The translations under genes were made by a program, and so were the position numbers. From the NCBI RefSeq assembly GCF_001411555.2, contig NC_049901.1, positions 11,914,681 to 11,978,680 on the forward strand: a stretch of 64,000 bases of DNA, read 5' to 3'. Under the pieces are notes generated by a model that was given only the letters and a program-made list of their open reading frames with translations, searched no databases and was not told the origin of the DNA. How positions within the stretch are numbered: the stretch's first letter is position 1; each line of letters begins with the position of its first letter. This DNA is from Juglans regia (Eukaryota; Streptophyta; Magnoliopsida; Fagales; Juglandaceae). Below, piece by piece: positions 46,905-58,900 of the stretch.

Positions 46905-48420
46905 ATGTTCATATGTTTAGGTTTGCATTGTGTATTATATGTAGTGCAACCAACAAGGAAGCAAGGTCATGCGGTAGCAAGTGAGAGGTTGCTTGCAAAG
47001 CTTCATTCTCTGAGGTCCATTCCTCTATTAATTTATGAGGGGTATACCTCATTCTTATGTGATAATGCTAAGGTTTATAGTCGAAAAGTGACATGGATTG
47101 TCAAGTACCATGTAAACATGATGTATGATAGCTGGAGGTTTGTTCCGGGCAGTAAGGAAGAGGACCTGACTTAGCGTGTGAGGGTGAGTGATTTTCTATT
47201 ACTAACTTATTACTTGCTATTGTTGCTAAATAACCATAATAATTAAATAAGAATATGTTATTAGGCGGATTTCATCTTGGACTAGAAGAACGCGAATCAC
47301 CGAGAACATGCTAGATTATAACTACAAAATAGTTACAATGCCTTTTATCATTAACTATAAGTGGAATATAAGACAAGCCTTACACATGTAGCAGCCTAGG
47401 CTAAAGGCTCAAAGATGGTGGATGCACCAGTTTGGAAAAAGTTGTGTGAATGATGTATATCTCATGCCTTTCAACTAACTATAACTATATCCAAATTGGG
47501 TTAGTTTAAATTAAATAAATAGTGGAAATAAATCCCAGTGATCTTGAATATAATGATAGTCATAGTGATGATGCTATAGTTTTTTACACCTCAACCAAAG
47601 CCCATGATTGGGTTTAATTGGTTTATTGGTCATTTTGAGTGATTGAGGTTGATGGTTTTGTTATGCATAAACATATTCTAAATATGTAAATAGGTGACAT
47701 ATCATTTATTTACACTTATTTGGTAACCAAAGAATAATCGCTAAGAATGTAAGAATTAAATTTTTTTATATAGTATCTCTAGTTGGTAAATTTTTGTATA
47801 CCAGATGTATAAAGTTTACTTTTATTATTTACTTTGCAATGTGAGGAAGTGGATAATTCAGTGGGTTTCTATAAGTTATTTTTGTGACCTCGGAAGAAGG
47901 AGACATTTGTAATAGAGCACAATGAAGAGAACTATGTAAGCAACAATACTTTTATTTGGTTTATTTGTCTTTGTGTTAAGTTATTTTGTAATATATAAGG
48001 TTAACTTATTTTCTACGATATGAATATTTGTATGATAGAATCAAATGGTCTTTTATGAAAAGAGAAAAATCCTTACTATAATGGATAAAGATGTAGCAAA
48101 ACAGGTATTCAAAGAGGTATTAGGAAATAGGGGACAAATCTGTGTATGCTTGAGGATTTGGTCGTTCTGTCATACTTGAACCTAAAATTTGCTCTCATTT
48201 GGTGAGCAAACAATCTAGTACAACAAGTTGAGATGTACAAAAAAAAAGTGCGAGGAACTAATAAGGATGTTGCAAGTAGTCATGGATAATCAAAGGCTAT
48301 ATGAAAAATAAATAAACATGACATTGGCATTGATGGAGTCTTAGAGAGAAAACAAAAGAGATCCATAGGTTGGCTTACAGAAGGACATGAAACTGATTAT
48401 AGAGGTATATATATATATAG
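46905..48420 (+). pseudogene. TNPA-like second ORF remnant of the CACTA element
   Basis: 46905-47174 and the following sequence read PTRKQGHAVASERL..LHSLRSIPLLIYEGYTS..SRKVTWIVKYHVNMMYDSWRFVPGSKEE. This resembles the plant Transposase_24/TNPA type, in which a W-containing block is followed by a KN..NR region (AD..LD.KNANHREHARL near 47265-47312). A charged, helix-rich tail with KKKCEELIRMLQVVMDNQRL near 48240-48300 fits the usual coiled-coil end. Stops interrupt it repeatedly. Confidence 0.5.
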
Positions 48421-49254
48421 TCCTAAGCAAGTTGTTTTGGAAATGATCAAGAAGATAGTTTCGAACATAACCTTCATTTTGGTCTGGCATGTTTGGCCTT
48501 TTGAATTAGATGCATGTGTATTTTGTTAAGCAAAAGAAGTGATATGTTAGGTAACAAATGTAATTATGTGGTTGTAAATCATCAAGAACATTGATGTAAG
48601 TGTAAGGTGACAATAATTGTGAAGAAACAGGTGAGGCCTGACTGTTAGGATTTGAATTCAGGCACCATGTATATTTGTATGCAATTGCTCTTCAAACTAT
48701 ATATAGAATAGTCACATATTAATGTTTTGTGAACTTTTTATAATGACTTTATATTATAATGGAACTGTTTTGAAGTGGTTTATAATGTATTGTGCTAATT
48801 TATGAATGAAATTGATATGCTTGTAGCTTGTGCTTGTAGCTTGTGTTTGTGCTTGTGCAACAGAAATACATCATTATTGTCTGAAAATGATGTGCATGTG
48901 AAATACATGATTTTAATTTATATATTTGGATTGATTTATGTTGTAATCATGTAAGATTGAATTGTAAAATGGTTAGTCTGCTCAAATACATGGTGCATAG
49001 TTGTTGCAAATAAATTGATGTTCACGTGCAGAAATGTGTACTGCATTATAGCATGTGTATGCATATGAAATCATCCTAAAATATTAGTAGTTGAATTAAA
49101 TGCAATACTATAGGTATGTAGGGCTTATTGGAAGGACTTGTTCTTTCATGGGATCCAATTCACAATCATGACATTTAGTATAATTACAAACCTCAAAGGT
49201 ATAAATTATTTAAATTGTTTGCAACAACCCAAAACCATCTGCAACAAAATATAA

Positions 49255-49794
49255 GCTAGAAATATATTTGCAACGAGTTTAATTTTGTTGCAATTAGTAA
49301 TGTGGAACGTTTTATCTCGTTGCAATTGAAATATATTTGCAACGTTAGCCTTTCGTTGCAAATATATATTTGTAAAACTGAAAATATATTTACAATGGTA
49401 GCATTTGTTGCAAAACTATATTTGCAACGCGCTTTAGTTGGTAAAAGACCAACTATTTGCACAAACTACTATTTGCAACAATAAAAATTGGTCGCAAATA
49501 AAAATAATTGCAAGGAGACATGCTTTCGTTGGTAAAGGACTAATTGTTTGGGACGACCACCCACATTACCTATATGGACAATACTAATGACAATATATGC
49601 ATTTGCAACGATAAAATCTGGTGACTAAAGGTGACTATTTGTAAAAAAAATCATTGGTAGAGTAAACTTTCTCCAATGCGGCTTCTGCGAGAGTAGGGCA
49701 ACGACAAATGTTTGTTGTAAATACTATTTAGTAATGAGAATTAGATTATTTACAATGATTTTTTTCCTTACAAAAAGTCATTTATGTTGTAGTG
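49255..49794 (+). repeat. CACTA subterminal repeats and 3' terminal inverted repeat
   Basis: Short motifs recur in both orientations (TATTTGCAACG, CGTTGCAA, TTTGTTGCAA, TTGGTAAAAGACCAA), the typical subterminal arrangement to which the transposition protein binds in En/Spm-type elements. The block ends in TTACAAAAAGTCATTTATGTTGTAGTG, matching a CACTACAA-type terminus. Confidence 0.7.
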
Positions 49795-49797
49795 GCG

Positions 49798-50800
49798 TCA
49801 TGTGCCGGAGAAGGAATTACCAAAAATTTCACAGTGAACGTTATCTGGTGGTTGCCACCTCCCTGTGGAAAACCTCTTGATTTTTATTTTAATGAATAAA
49901 AATAAGCTTTTTAATAAAATTGTAAGAAAATAAAGTGGCAGTGGCTATTTGTAATTCAGTAAAATATTTTCGATTTATATTTTTTGTGACAAAAAAATAA
50001 ACAAATAATCTTATTTTTAAATCTCATATCACATTGAGTTAATTCTTAAAAAGATTGCACATGGTGGGGGACTAAATACGTTATAGCATTGAGTTATTTC
50101 GATTTATTTGGTAGATATATATCTTGGACATCTGCAACAATAACTTCATCATCAATGTAGATAAGACTACTTGACTACTTGGTAACTAAATATAAGCCAC
50201 ATTATGCTAGATTTTGACTATTGACCTCCAGAAAGGACATGAATTTTGTGGTGGGTTTTGTTACTGTATCAAAACTAGTTGCTATATCCCGCCTTCATCT
50301 ACAAATACTTGCTAAAGAACCAAAGCTTGAAACCCAAAATTATAGGATATTTATAATAGAAAGTAAAGCTAGGCAATATTTTAAAATTACTGCTACATCT
50401 ATTAAGAAATTACACAAAACAATTTCATAAATTAAACCATGTGAAATTAACTACTTTACAATAAAAATAGTTATATCTACTTTACAATAAAAGTAACTTT
50501 ACAATATGACGAATTAAATCAAACCATGTGAAATTATTTTTATTGTAATCCTTTTATAACTAGAGTATTTCCCATATTTTAATTATACATTACTACTAAA
50601 TACATATCTATAATGCAATATTTTTCTATCATGACTTTTTCCTTCCCCTTGTTAATACAAAGATGCGACATATTTTGTACGGATTAAATTTTTTTTATTA
50701 CCTTAAAATGAGGATATATTAATTGAGTGAGTAAAAACAGAAGAGGAAATAAGAAATTTAAAACTTTTTTAAAATTTTTTTTTTTTTAATAATGCGACAC
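49798..50800. other. Intergenic DNA without a recognisable gene
   Basis: AT-rich, with no conserved frame. CTACTTTACAATAAAA occurs twice near 50450-50490 and resembles sequence at 33880-33900, suggesting another dispersed repeat. Confidence 0.4.
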
Positions 50801-50806
50801 TACGTT

Positions 50807-51020
50807 GGGGTTTGGATAATGAGATGGGATGAGATGATTTTAAATGAAAATTGAAAGTAAAATAAAATATTGTTAGAATATTTTTTTTTAATATTATTTT
50901 TGTTTTAAGATTTGAAAAAATTAAATAATTTATTGTATTTTATACAAAATTTTATTAAAATTATAATAATGAAATGAGATGAAATGAAATTAATTGAGAT
51001 GATTTTAGTATCTGAGCCTA
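50807..51020. mobile_element. MITE, GGGGTTTGGATAATGAGATG end with diverged partner end
   Basis: This carries the family interior (TTTAATATTATTTTTGTTTTAAGATTTG..AATTTATTGTATTTT, ATAATGAAATGAGATG), closely matching 59048-59268. The right end is less clear and lies just left of the hAT-like element. Confidence 0.55.
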
Positions 51021-52138
51021 ATACAGTATGAGAAGGGTTGCGATGGTTTTGGTATCTGAGCTAGGGGTGCTACCTACCCTTACGGGGCGGGGCCACCCCT
51101 ATCTCGCATGGGCGAGGTTGAGAAATTGTTCCCCGTATGGGCTGGGGTGGGGTACCCCATCTACTTGCCGGGGTGCAGGGGTGGACCCCCATCCTTCCGC
51201 CCCCCTCTACTGGGCCTTTGGCCCAGCTCAGTTTTTTGGGCCCCAAATGACCCAGAATTTATTTTGGGGTCACTTTGGGTCCTGAATCATTTTTTTTGGG
51301 CCAGTCTGGACCTAGAATTTAACTAAAAAATATATATATATATATTTAAGAATTGACTAATTAAAATATATATAGATAGAACTATTAACTATATACTAAA
51401 TTTTAACTATTAACTAATTAAGTAATAATCATCACTAAGACACTAAGTTATTACAAATTACAATTATACAAATTAAGACTTAAGAGAACTAATAAACTAT
51501 TACAATATTATAAACTCCTTTAAAAATATTAAATATTACAAATTGTACTATTAACTATTGTAGCAACATTACACTTAATTGTAAATTAACAATTATAACT
51601 CATAATTTTTCAATTTGATCAATTTGGGGTGGTGCTGTGACGGTGAGTTCACTGAGTGGTGAGTTGTGTCGACTGCTGTGAGACTGAAAATCAAGATCAT
51701 AAAAATTAATAAGTTATAAAACCTAAAATATTAATAAGTTAAAAATAAAACAAATTAGAATTATAAAGTTATAAAATGAAACAAAAATTAAAAAAATTAA
51801 AATATAAAATATTAAAAGCACTAACCAAGATGAGATTGAGATTGTGCAATTGGAATTTGATCCTTGTATACTTGTATTCTTGGGTAGATTTCATCCTTTC
51901 AACAAGGTTTTGCATAACTGTATGCCCATGATCACACATGGAAACGATAGCCATTAGCATGATTTTCCAATCATGGACTATTATCCACATTTTACATTAC
52001 AAGTTACAACTACAATTCAAGAAACTATACCATTGGATTCTTAGTTTAAGAAACTATCAATGGTTTAAAACAATTTCACCACATGCATAGGAACTGGAAC
52101 ATATGCTTAGCATGTTTTTAGGGTACATTAAAATTAAG

Positions 52139-52158
52139 ACACACACACACACACACAC
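52139..52158. repeat. (AC)n microsatellite
   Basis: Ten AC units inside the hAT-like element. Confidence 0.9.
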
Positions 52159-52406
52159 GTAATTAGAAGACATTTCATACAATTAATTAATTAAATTAAA
52201 TACCTAAATTATTTCGAATTCAAAACCCTAAAATAATTTAGGAGTTTCAATATTCTATAAAATATAAATTATAAAAAATTAAAGTAGATTTAGGATTTCT
52301 TACTTTCGGCGACGGAGATGAAGATGGAGTCACGGAAGGCTACAATAACAATAATGGAGACGGCGACAGCGACGGAGATGCAGATTGCAAAACGTAAGCA
52401 ACTGAG

Positions 52407-52408
<2 letters not shown>

Positions 52409-52464
<56 letters not shown>
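52409..52464. repeat. (GA)n microsatellite
   Basis: About 28 GA units inside the hAT-like element. Confidence 0.95.
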
Positions 52465-52466
<2 letters not shown>

Positions 52467-52986
52467 CTGAATTTTTAGGTAGGGTAATCTTGTGGGAGAT
52501 CTAAACAAATAACGAAACGATGTTGTTTTTTCATTGATAAAGCAATGTCGTTTCGTTATTTGTAAATAAAAAAAAAACCGAGGCATGGGTTATTTTTTTT
52601 TATATATATTTATATATATATTATATAAACAGGGTGGCGCGAGAGATTTGCGAGGCGAGGGTCGCCCCTATCTCACTCTGCCTTGGGGGTTAAATGCGGG
52701 CAGAGTCATCTATCCCGCATCTGACAGATGAGGACTCTGCCTCGTAAATAGGAGTAAAGCGGAAGCAGGACGGGACCGCGGAGTGCGCACCCCTAATCTG
52801 AGCTTTCAAGAGTCATGGCCAGCCACAATCAATCAGCTTTTAACATGCCATTCAAATTTATACTAGAGTGAAGGTTCGCACACACCTACGACCTGTTTGG
52901 TGGGTGCCGCCAATAAAGAGAGCAGCGAGCGGTGCCCGCGATGCAAGTAGATCTGATTCCGTTGTAGCCTTCTTGTAGTGGCCGAA

Positions 52987-55900
52987 ATGGTGAACAGAGG
53001 GTCTTCCCACAACAGGACTTTAGCTACCAGATTTCTCCCACGAAAACCATCGCCTTATGTTCTCACACTTTACATTATATCTCTTTTTGCTTTCTCCATC
53101 TTCGTCTTTCTGTTCTATGCGAGGAGTATCTTGGAGGAAGATGAGCGAAAACCGCTTTTATTTGGAGAATTGCAATCAGAGCAGGTATGACGTTTTTTCA
53201 ACCTTTCTGTTTTGGTGGTTTTGAGCTTTGTGTTTTGCTTCTGGTGATGTAATTTTTTATGGGTAGTTGGGGTTTTTGCAGTTTTGACGATTTTTTTCTT
53301 TGATCTTTGCATTTCCATTCTGGGTTTTCTTTTTTCGTTGCTATAATCGTATGGACATTTGCTTTTTTGTTTTTGTTTTGTTTTGCTTTCTTTTTTTTTT
53401 TCTTTTTTTTAATTATGTTTACATGTGTTTGATTATTGGTTACGGCGAAGTCTATGGATGCTTGGATTTGCTTCTGAGATAGATCCAAAATTGGAGATTT
53501 TGAGCATATATATGTTAGTCAGTGGATATTGATACTCACTCGGTTGAAATGGCAGCTATTCTTAAAAGAGATTATAAAAGTAATGAACTAATTGAAATAT
53601 TTACGAGAAGAGAACTGGAGCTTGGTTTTTGCTGTTTGATAGGGTAAATTGAAGAAAAAATAAAACGTGCGATAAGCATATTAGACTACTAGTGTGATTC
53701 CTACAGTTCTCAAGGTTCTTCAACTTATACCTTGACACGTATACTAAAAGCTTGGAAAGTGGTTTACAGGTTTGGAATGTGGTGGTGGTTTTGGCAAAAG
53801 AAAGAAGCTTCCCTTTGAAGGGTTAAAGGGCATTGAAATGATTGGGGAAGAAAGACTCTTGGATGTTAAAGAGAAGTTGAGGAAGGAAACACTTGGTGAT
53901 TGGAAAGGACAATCCCAATTGAGGAAATCTGTTAGAGACAAAAATCAAGGGTGCTACGGCTTCTAGAGGGGATAAATGTATGATTTTTATAAGGGTGCCC
54001 AATTCACTCAGAAGGAATAATTCCATTGATTCTTTGTTTGTTAATGGCACAATTTCTTATGATCCTTCGAAGATTATTAATCACATTGTGCATAAAACTG
54101 CACAATTTGCACATGGAACAATTCACTTAGAGGCCTAAGTTTGGATGGACTTTCCTTTCGTTTGAGGAGGTCGATGTTAGGAATGATAAAAGAAATAAAA
54201 AAATAAAATTGGAATCAATCACACACAACACAAGATTTACGTGGTTCTGCAACGTGCCTACGTCCACGAAGCCGCAGAGGATTTTATCAGATGATAATTA
54301 AGGATACAGTGCGGCGGCTATTCAAGGGTTTAGTAAAATATATAGTAAATTCTAATTAGCAGGTTGGGTTGGATTAAGAGCCAAGACAGATCAAAAATTT
54401 TTCCCAAACGAGACTTGTTCGTGATCGCTCCGATTTGGGCTGTTAAGGGTGGGTAATTTTTTTATTTTTTATTTTTATTTTTTTATTTTTATGTTAGGGA
54501 ACCTCTCCAAGGCAGGCCCTTCGGACCCATCCCTACAGAGTAAACCCTGGTTCCGTGCACCGTACCCTCGTAAGTTTCCCTCCAAGGAACTGGTTAAATC
54601 GCTAACTTTTCACCAAGGGGTGTGGCCCCTAGAGATTGTTTGCACCAAAGGGGATTTGAACCTTGGACTTGGGGGGAGCATACCCCCAAGCCCAAGGCCT
54701 TTACCACAAGGGTGGGTAATTAATATGGGGGGTGATATTATTAATTGTGCTAACCTTGGTATGAAAGTTATGCATGAACGTAGTGCTCATAATTTCCCTC
54801 TAGACTTAGCTGCTTTCGAAGCTCCATCTACAAGTGGATAAGGCTTCAGTCCTAGTATATACAAGTTATTGAAAATAAAGGGGCAATAATCAACTTCTTG
54901 TTCTATCAAGAGGATTGGTATTACTCCTTTATTTTCTTCCTCATGTATCTTATCTTAGAGAATAAAGGCAAGTCTGATTAATAGAATGGTAGAAATTTAA
55001 ATCTCCATGTAATTTGTACCATCCAAGCCTTGTTGAAAATCCACCAAAAAATGGTAAACGGATCATTGTCGAGTCGGGTTATCAAACCGGACCGCACACA
55101 AACAAAAAAATGCTCCACACAAAGAAGCCCAATAGTTGAGGCCTTGTGGTTGGAAAATACCTTTTGAGGAAAACAAGGTGTGGGAGGTAGTGTCGTGAAT
55201 GGTGATAAGGCATGGGGTCCAGATGGTTATTCTACGGCCATTTTTCCAAGTACATTGGGATGTAGTAAAGGATGGTATCATTAAAGTGTTTTGAGATTTT
55301 CCTATGTAGGGCAACTTCGAAAGAACCTTAATGTCACTTTCATTGCCCTTATGCCAAAAGGTCAAAGTTATTGCATATAGAATGAAATTGGTGTCATTAA
55401 AGATCATCTCCAACTCTCAAAATGCATATGTAACCAGAAGGCAAATACTTGACTCAGTTCTCTACCAATGAATGTCTTAATTGTAGATTGAGATTATGGG
55501 AGTCAAGACTGTTATGTAAATTGGACATTGAAAATGATTATGAGCATGAAATTAGTATTATCAAAGTTTTTTTTTTTTTAATGTTGGGGAACCTTTCCAT
55601 GGCAGGGCCCTTTGGACTCACTCCTACAGAGTAAATCCCGGTTCCGTGTACTGTACTCTCGGAAGTTTCCCTACACAAAACTGGTTAAATCGCTGACTTT
55701 TCACTAGGGGTGTGGCCCCAAAGGACTGTTTGCACTCATGAGGTGTTGAACCTTGGACATTGAAGGGAGTGATACCGTAAGACCAAGGCCAACCCCTTGG
55801 GGTTAGTATTATCAAAGTTATAACTAATGTACATAAAATCCCTAGGGGTTGGCTCAAGTGGTAAAAAGTCTTGGTTTTGGTGGTATGCTCCCTCCAGGTC

Positions 55901-58900
55901 TAAGATTCAAAATAATTTCTAGGGTTATAGGACTAGGGGAACTTCCCCTTGAATTATCCGACGTGCACTTACAGGAAACTCATTGTTGAGGGTCTATACA
56001 CCCCCTTGAATTAACTTTGTTCTTCGGCCCCCGCTGCCAATAAAAAAAACTAATGTAAATCATTTTAGGTGGGGAAGAAAGAAACGAGAAACTTACATAG
56101 TGCCAGTCTTTGTGAGCAAAACCCCACCCCCCCCCCCCCCCCCCCAATAAAAGACAAGGAACAGACATTGCTGGAATTAGGTTCTCAGAACATTCTGATC
56201 CACGCAATTGTGCTTACTAGAGAAAGATGCTAAATCTGCAGGTACTGTTCTGGGAACTTGAAAATTATAAATTATAATGTGACTTTATTGTTCTTTGTAC
56301 TATTCCTCCCTTATTGACATGTTTGCTACTTATTCATCATTCTACGACATTATAAAAAGTTAATTTTCACCTAATAAATATTATAAACAACTTTTTTCTC
56401 ATGAAGTGGATATGGCCGAAATAATGTAAATGTGATGCATTTTCCATAATCTTCAATAGCTGTTACAAATTTTACAAACTGATTTTGGGAAAGATTTTGT
56501 ACAAGTTTTGCCTTTCGTTTAATAAATATGAATAACTCTTCTGTCCTCCACTTCCAATGATGCAGATTCTCGAAGAAAAACTTTGGGATTCTCCTTTTGG
56601 CTATGGATTACACCCATGTGTCAAGCCTACTTCTAAATATAAAGGTTACACTCATACATGATATTTTCATACTCTCTCTCTCTCTGTCTAGGATGGAAAA
56701 TGTTTGTTTGCTCCTCTTAAGTTTATTCTCTTTACGTATGTAGAAGAAATTTTTACGCATATAACCATGGCTCTTTTATTTGGTCCTGTCAAGTGTATAG
56801 TAGTTTCTTGCTTAAGCCAGAGCATATCTCTCTTCCCATACTTCAAATTCTTCAGTCACAGTGAATGAATCACTGTCTCTGAATTTTCTTTCACTATGCC
56901 AGCTGCCCAAGGATCAGAGCACTATATAACTGTTCGAAGTAATGGAGGACTAAATCAAATGCGCACTGGTGTAAGTTACTGACCTTTATATATCCTGCAC
57001 TTTTTTTCCTCTGTCTCCACTTGTGTGTAAGTCATACGTTTTGGCTGTTGTTTAAAATTAGAAAAATATTGTGTTAAGATAGCTCCTCTTGCTGAACATG
57101 GCATTTTTGTGGACATACTCATGGATAGTGTGTCCAACTTATAAATCAATGCAAGAATTCAGATCATGTTAATGGTTAGTTCTACCCCTATACCAATTGG
57201 AGAATTTATTCTGCTGTTGGGGCTTAATTGAACATATTTCCATTTTTCCCAAAATTTCATTTCTTCCAAAAAGGATCGGATGTATGTGTGGAGTTCCTCA
57301 TGCCAGTTCTGTGAAAACAAATGTTGACCTGGAATTGAAACCTTGCATTGGGAAAATATCCTAACATGTCTCTGTGAGTCACTTTATGCTTTGGTTCTGT
57401 TATTCGAAACTACCTTTTGGATGCATGTGTTTGGTTCTTACTTTTTTGCCGAACCATCATCCTGAATGGGCCCATAATTGTTTGGATCATTATAACTGAT
57501 ATGATATATCTGCATCTGTGCTGGAGCCTGGATCTGAATTCGAAAACTAATGTTTACTTACATTGCTGGCTCCATCTGTCCTAATGGCATCATTTACTTT
57601 GATTTATTTATGTATGCAAATGCTATGTAAGAGATTTTGTCGGTAGTAAACAATATTTCCACTCTGTACGAAAAGACATAAAAAGCCTGTGGTTGTACAA
57701 TCACTCCTTTGAAATTTTGAATATTTAAAATTAACTGATGTTTTATCTGTAGAGATTTTTAATACATTATTGGAATCAGTTATGTAAGTGGTTTGTCTTA
57801 GTTTAACCCAATCTATGCTTTATATAGTTTGTCAATTGAATTTCAGCTGCAATTCTTTTTTTTTTTTTTTGAAGATATCTGACATGGTTGCTGTTGCACG
57901 CATCATGAATGCTACCCTAGTTATTCCTCAACTAGATAAGCGTTCATTCTGGCAAGACTCTAGGTAGTCATTAGAATTATTTCTCCATTTTCAGCACTTT
58001 GGATTATCGTTGTACCTTTATTGCTCTATTTTCTTTTCTTACACATTCTTCTGTCATGCATCCTCAATGCACAGCACTTTTTCAGATATATTTGATGAGC
58101 TTCATTTCATTGAAGCCTTAAAAGGAGACATCAGGGTTGTGAAGGAGCTCCCAAAGAATTTGGAAACCATTCATCGGGCTCGGAAGCATTTCACTTCCTG
58201 GTCTGGCATGGGTTACTATGAAGAGCAGACACATTTATGGAAGGAATATCAGGTATGTAGAATATTTGTTTGTAGGATTCGATATTTTTTCCCGGTCAAG
58301 ATCTGGTTCTGGAGTGAGGAACTTACCTTACTGTGTAAGGTTCCTGCTGCTGAGCTTGGTGCCACTGATGATTATTGCTAGTTTATATCACATCTCTACA
58401 AAACCAAGGCAACACAGCTTGAAATTACCAATTCTTTTCCCGTTTTCATTTTTTTTTTCTTTTTAGGGGAATTTTTACTCATAGAAGTGAAGAAGGCTTT
58501 TATAGTCACGTTCATACTTATTAAAAAAGTGATCCTATGCTTTCTAGGGACAGTACACTTTAGAGGATTTAGTCAACCATGGGGTAGGATTGGGGTTAGA
58601 AACCTTTTTCTGTTCGATTGTTGAGGGTGCAAGAATTCCCTCAACAAAGGGGATGTTATCTACCTTTTTCTTATTCAGTCTAATTAGATATCTCCCTGAA
58701 ACAATCCTTTTTCTCTATTTAATTTTGGATCTTGAATTGAGGCCTTCTTGAGGAAGTGGTTATGATGATATGCTTCTGAAAGGGAGAGTTTTTGGCATTT
58801 GGTGGTGGATGAGAAATATGGTCAGAAATTCCCTGTTTCCCTTCGCTTCTGCTGGAAATACAAAGTTCCCTGGATTTTGAAGTGTAGTTATGCTAAGAAA

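Larger units (their letters stand above)
40090..49794 (+). mobile_element. Decayed CACTA (En/Spm-type) DNA transposon, 5' end missing or unrecognised
   Basis: In order on plus: TNP2-like transposase with DUF4218/DUF4216-type parts (40.1-42.8 kb), an opposite-strand transposon-protein fragment (43.6-44.4 kb, probably a nested insertion), a degenerate tandem repeat (45.2-45.8 kb), a TNPA-like region (46.9-48.4 kb), subterminal repeats, and a 3' terminus reading TTATGTTGTAGTG (reverse complement CACTACAACATAA) ending at 49794. No matching CACTAC 5' terminus was found to the left, so the left boundary is where transposase homology begins. Many stops and frameshifts make it inactive. Confidence 0.75.
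51062..52795. mobile_element. Non-autonomous hAT-like element with exact 8-bp target duplication
   Basis: The ends are TAGGGGTGC and GCACCCCTA, a perfect 8-9 bp terminal inverted repeat. ATCTGAGC lies directly outside on each side (51054-51061 and 52796-52803), the 8-bp target duplication expected for hAT. The terminal 200 bp or so are strikingly GC-rich (GGGGCGGGGCCACCCC on the left; GCGAGGCGAGGGTCGCCCC and GGGACCGCGG on the right) around an AT-rich core with (AC)n and (GA)n tracts. No transposase frame is present. It sits about 190 bp before the O-fucosyltransferase start codon. Confidence 0.9.

Noticed and set aside
52978..52986. A GTG nine bases before the O-FucT ATG as a start codon
   Set aside because: An in-frame ATG at 52987 follows at once, and plant nuclear genes rarely start at GTG.
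54449..54841. A 130-codon plus-strand open frame
   Set aside because: It runs across a minus-strand SINE and its T-rich tail, so it is not a gene.
55849..55915. A possible tRNA gene from the A-box-like TGGCTCAAGTGG
   Set aside because: The B-box is weak and no cloverleaf can be drawn. The poly(A) tail and target duplication show that it is a SINE.
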